Virus record (IMG/VR): IMGVR_UViG_3300042338_000452
Location: 1 to 39,042 of that record
Origin: a virus
Direction: 5' to 3' (one strand)
Length of the DNA stretch: 39,042 bases
In this document: positions 36,575 through 39,042 of the stretch, piece after piece
Layout of the letters: every line of letters begins with the position of its first letter
Numbering within the stretch: the stretch's first letter is position 1
Translations under genes and position numbers: made by a program
The notes under the pieces: model-generated
Told to the model about the DNA's origin: nothing
The model's database searches: none
Seen by the model: the letters and a program-made list of their open reading frames with translations, nothing else

Positions 36575-37039
36575 ATGGATACACGAAGCGAAAAGCACCT
36601 CTCCACCCTGCTCCCCGAGGTGCAGGCGAACTTCCGGGCGTTTGTTACCGAGGCGCAGGCGCTGGCGGCGTCCAAGGGGTACGAGTACAAGGTGATTTGT
36701 GGGACTCGCGACTGGGACGAACAGGCGCGGCTGTACGCGCAGGGACGGACTGCACCGGGTAAGATCGTGACCAAGGCACCTCCGGGCTCGAGCTTCCACA
36801 ATTTCGGCCTCGCGATTGATTGCGGCGTTTTCCGGGGTGGCAAATATCTGGATGAAGACGAGCCGATCACGGCGGCAAAGTTCCATCGGTTGGTCGCGCC
36901 GCTCGCAAAGGCGCGAAATCTCCGCTGGGGCGGTGATTTCAAGAGCATCGTGGATATGCCGCACTTCGAGTTTAACACGCCAGTAGGTCTCGCCGAGTTG
37001 CGCTCGCGTCGGCAACGCGAGGTGGCCCTGTTAGGCTAG
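36575..37039 (+). CDS. Endolysin, M15-type peptidase
   Basis: This 154-residue protein is an L-alanyl-D-glutamate/VanY-type (M15) peptidase. The sequence DWDEQARLYAQGRTAPG, then SFHNFGLAIDCGVF near residues 73-86, and DMPHFEF near 127-133 give the zinc ligands His-x6-Asp and His plus a catalytic Asp/Glu region. It should cut peptidoglycan stem peptides. No signal peptide is present, so release needs a holin. The gene lies between spike V and wedge W, unlike P2, where lysis genes lie after X. It might alternatively be a virion-borne wall hydrolase. Repeat copy 4 begins on the last base of its stop codon. Confidence 0.85.
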   Translation: MDTRSEKHLSTLLPEVQANFRAFVTEAQALAASKGYEYKVICGTRDWDEQARLYAQGRTAPGKIVTKAPPGSSFHNFGLAIDCGVFRGGKYLDEDEPITAAKFHRLVAPLAKARNLRWGGDFKSIVDMPHFEFNTPVGLAELRSRRQREVALLG

Positions 37040-37058
37040 GAAACCAACGCACAAGACC
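37039..37058 (+). repeat. Dispersed 20-bp repeat, copy 4 (candidate late promoter)
   Basis: This exact copy of GGAAACCAACGCACAAGACC lies between the endolysin and the baseplate wedge gene. A TATGGT hexamer lies at 37075-37080, 16 nt downstream, and the wedge ATG is 30 nt after the repeat. Transcription from this -10 would start within a few bases of the ATG. Confidence 0.9.
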
Positions 37059-37088
37059 GGGCAGGTGCTTCGCTTATGGTTTCGGCCA

Positions 37089-37427
37089 ATGCGAGGCACC
37101 GACGCCACAACCGGGAAGGCTCTCAGCGGGCTGGACCACCTGAAGCAATCCATTCGGGACATACTTACGACGCCTATTGGCTCGCGGGTGATGCGTCGTG
37201 ACTACGGCTCTCGTTTGTTTGAGCTCGTGGACGCACCTCTGAACCGTCGGACCATACTGGAGTTGTATGCCGCCACTGTTGAGGCTCTAAACGCCTGGGA
37301 GAAGCGACTGCTCGTGCAGCAGGTGCAGGCCGATGAATCCTCCGAGGCTGGGCGCATCTCGCTCACAATCACGGGGCTCGATACCTCGTCCGGGCAGGTG
37401 ATCGTTGTTGGGGGGATCGTGTTATGA
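37089..37427 (+). CDS. Baseplate wedge protein (P2 gpW / T4 gp25-like)
   Basis: This 112-residue protein is the conserved gp25-like wedge subunit. TGKALSGLDHLKQSIRDILT and TPIGSRVMRRDYGSRLFELV, with the G-S-R-V-M-R-R-x-Y-G-S motif, are diagnostic. It nucleates the sheath on the baseplate. I use ATG 37089, where family members begin; GTG 37065 would extend it by eight residues into the promoter-like region. It overlaps gpJ by 4 nt. Confidence 0.93.
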   Translation: MRGTDATTGKALSGLDHLKQSIRDILTTPIGSRVMRRDYGSRLFELVDAPLNRRTILELYAATVEALNAWEKRLLVQQVQADESSEAGRISLTITGLDTSSGQVIVVGGIVL

Positions 37428-38332
37428 GCTTCACACCCATTGATCTCACAGGCATCCCGGCACCGACTGTGGTCGAGACTCTCACGTATGAGACGATTCT
37501 GGCCGACATGGTGGCCGATCTACAGGCGCGAGACTCGGCATTTACCGCCCTGGTGGAGAGTGATCCAGCGTACAAGATTTTGGAGGTGTGCGCGTATCGC
37601 GAGCTGGTGATCCGCCAGCGGGTCAACGATGCCGCGAAGGCCGTCATGCTGACGTACGCACTGGGGACGGATCTCGAAAACCTTGGAGCTTTATTTGGTG
37701 TTACCCGAAACCTCATCACTCCGGCAAACACGACAGCAGTGCCTCCGGTCGCGGCTGTTTACGAAACGGACGAAAGCTTGCGTTATCGTATCACGCTCGC
37801 GTTGGACGGCCTTTCGACGGCCGGACCAGCCGGATCCTACATTTTCCATGCACTCAAAACGACGACGGTTAAGGACGTGGCTGTTGCCGGTCCTCCTGAG
37901 GTTTCGCCTGGCAATGTGCGAGTTACTATTTTGTCCAGCAACGGAAACGGAGCGGCCAGCAGCGGCGAGATTTCATCCGTCCAGACCGCTCTAAACGCCG
38001 AAGATGTACGTCCACTGACGGACGTTGTTAGCGTCCAGAGCGCGCAGATTCTGCCCTACTCGCTGAACGTAATGTTGCACGTGTACAGCGGGCCGGATCT
38101 CGCTGTCGTGACCGCCCAGGCTCTCGCTCAAGTGCAGGCGTATGTGCAAAGCGCTCACCGAATCGGGCAGGATGTTCGTGTTTCCGGGATCTATGCCGCC
38201 GCGCACGTCTCGGGAGTTGAACACGTCGAGCTTGTGAGTGTGAGCGGCTCGCTCACGGGTGATCTCGTCGTAACGAGCACCCAGGCTCCCTACTGCACTG
38301 GCGTTGTAATCCAGACAACCGTTGTTACCTAA
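37424..38332 (+). CDS. Baseplate assembly protein J (P2 gpJ-like)
   Basis: This 302-residue protein matches P2 gpJ (302 residues in P2, same length). It has IDLTGIPAPTVVETLTYETI at the start, KILEVCAYRELVIRQRVNDA near residue 50, LGALFGVTR near 87, TDESLRYRITLALDGLSTAG near 115, and the VRVTILSSNGNG strand near 165. It forms the edge of the baseplate wedge with W and I. It ends in a one-base overlap with gpI (TAATG). Confidence 0.93.
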   Translation: MSFTPIDLTGIPAPTVVETLTYETILADMVADLQARDSAFTALVESDPAYKILEVCAYRELVIRQRVNDAAKAVMLTYALGTDLENLGALFGVTRNLITPANTTAVPPVAAVYETDESLRYRITLALDGLSTAGPAGSYIFHALKTTTVKDVAVAGPPEVSPGNVRVTILSSNGNGAASSGEISSVQTALNAEDVRPLTDVVSVQSAQILPYSLNVMLHVYSGPDLAVVTAQALAQVQAYVQSAHRIGQDVRVSGIYAAAHVSGVEHVELVSVSGSLTGDLVVTSTQAPYCTGVVIQTTVVT

Positions 38333-39009
38333 TGCTGGACCTCCTTCCACCGTCAGCAACGCCCCAAGAGCGCGCGCTTTCGCTTGCGACCGCTCGCGTT
38401 GGCGCTGTTGGCGCATCGAGCGTCGCTGATCTGTGGAATCCAGCGACATGCCCGGCGGCGATCCTGCCCTGGCTAGCGTGGGGGATGTCCGTCGATAAGT
38501 GGGACAACACATGGACGGAGCAACAGAAGCGCGACGTGATCGCGGCCTCTGTTGCTGTGCATCGCCACAAGGGGACGATCGGTGGACTCAAAGCCGCCCT
38601 CCGGCCTTTGGATTACGCGGTGTCGATCGAGGAAAATGTGGGTGGTCCGTACCGGTTCCGGGTGAACGTGGATTTTGGCGAGCTGCCGCTGTCGGATCTG
38701 GCGCTCGACCAGGCGCAGGCGATTGCGCTTCGGGTGAAGAATGTCCGCTCCTGGCTGGTTGCCGTGCGGGCCATGCGCACCAGTGTGGCCGGGGTGTTTT
38801 TTGGCTGTTGTGGTCTGCTCGGGGATCTCGCGTCCGTGTACCCGTACATCGTCGGGGAACTGGAATCGATCAACGGTCTCCGGCTCGCGATGACGCTTTT
38901 CTCCTACGAAACGGCTTCTGTTTATCCGCAGGCCCCGTCCCGACGACTCCTTGAGGGCGGCGGCTATCGCCTGCTCGAGGGTGGCGGCAACCGACTTTTG
39001 GAATCCTGA
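38332..39009 (+). CDS. Tail protein I (P2 gpI-like) with C-terminal LLEGGG repeats
   Basis: This 225-residue protein is a P2 gpI-type baseplate wedge component. LLPPSATPQERALSLATARV at the start, CPAAILPWLAWGMSVDKWD near residue 40 and VHRHKGTIGGLKAALRPLDY near 77 are family signatures. P2 gpI is about 176 residues. The extra C-terminal part includes a hydrophobic SVAGVFFGCCGLLGDLA segment and ends with three R-LLE(GGG) units (residues 204-225). These may anchor or vary the fibre attachment. The gene continues into the fibre gene across the circular join. Confidence 0.9.
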   Translation: MLDLLPPSATPQERALSLATARVGAVGASSVADLWNPATCPAAILPWLAWGMSVDKWDNTWTEQQKRDVIAASVAVHRHKGTIGGLKAALRPLDYAVSIEENVGGPYRFRVNVDFGELPLSDLALDQAQAIALRVKNVRSWLVAVRAMRTSVAGVFFGCCGLLGDLASVYPYIVGELESINGLRLAMTLFSYETASVYPQAPSRRLLEGGGYRLLEGGGNRLLES

Positions 39010-39042
39010 TTTATGCCCGACTCGACGATTACTGGCCTACCT
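38922..39042. repeat. Terminal direct repeat, right copy (circular join)
   Basis: These 121 bases are identical to 1-121. Their presence at both ends shows that the contig closes on itself. See the left copy for interpretation. Confidence 0.95.
39013..39042 (+). CDS. Tail fibre protein, 5' fragment
   Basis: These are the first ten codons of the fibre gene whose full copy is at 92-1108, truncated by the contig end. It is the duplicate made by linearising the circle. Confidence 0.9.
   Translation, partial: MPDSTITGLP

Overview
The window is one complete, circularly assembled genome of a temperate, contractile-tailed bacteriophage. The first 121 bases repeat exactly at the end, so the unique unit is about 38.9 kb. 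The virion genes combine a lambda-type head (Nu1/GpA terminase, gpW-like protein, lambda-family portal, fused protease-capsid, FII-like and Z-like joining proteins) with a P2-type tail in canonical P2 order (V, W, J, I, H, FI, FII, E/E', T, U, X, D). An integrase next to a tRNA 3' end shows that it can lysogenise a bacterium. The DNA is GC-rich by eye. The host cannot be fixed from sequence. A secreted cargo protein and the scarcity of Shine-Dalgarno sites before late genes are compatible with a Verrucomicrobiota-like host, but that is a weak inference.

Layout. 24587-39009, continuing through the circular join to 10559, is one long plus-strand late region: packaging, capsid, joining proteins, spike, endolysin, baseplate, fibres, two holin candidates, sheath, tube, the E/E' frameshift pair, tape measure, U, X and a gpD hub split into two ORFs. 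10556-11701 is a minus-strand cassette of four small accessory genes meeting the late region tail to tail. 11702-12076 holds the attachment site (the last 28 bases of a probable tRNA-Pro), a strong terminator and the integrase leader. 12077-14700 carries the integrase, a secreted moron candidate, a membrane protein and two ribbon-helix-helix regulators with three copies of one palindromic operator. 14702-23698 is an early operon whose genes mostly overlap by ATGA: an excisionase-like protein, a RecT-like annealing protein, a Lar-like protein, several tiny zinc-binding proteins, an SF2 helicase, a VRR-NUC nuclease and a primase-helicase. 23699-24040 is non-coding and looks like a replication origin (nine TCTGCA-core repeats and a 42-bp AT-rich tract). 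It is followed by a Mor/C-like transcription activator just before the late genes.

How it may work. The RHH proteins probably bind the GGTGTTWAACACC palindromes and control the early operon; no CI-type repressor is visible. The early proteins replicate the DNA from the repeat region. The Mor-like protein is then placed to switch on late genes. A 20-bp sequence occurs exactly four times, only in the late region and at module boundaries. Three copies lie 29-31 nt before a start codon, and three have a TATNNT hexamer 16-17 nt downstream. They are candidate activator-dependent internal late promoters and the most interesting unexplained signal here.
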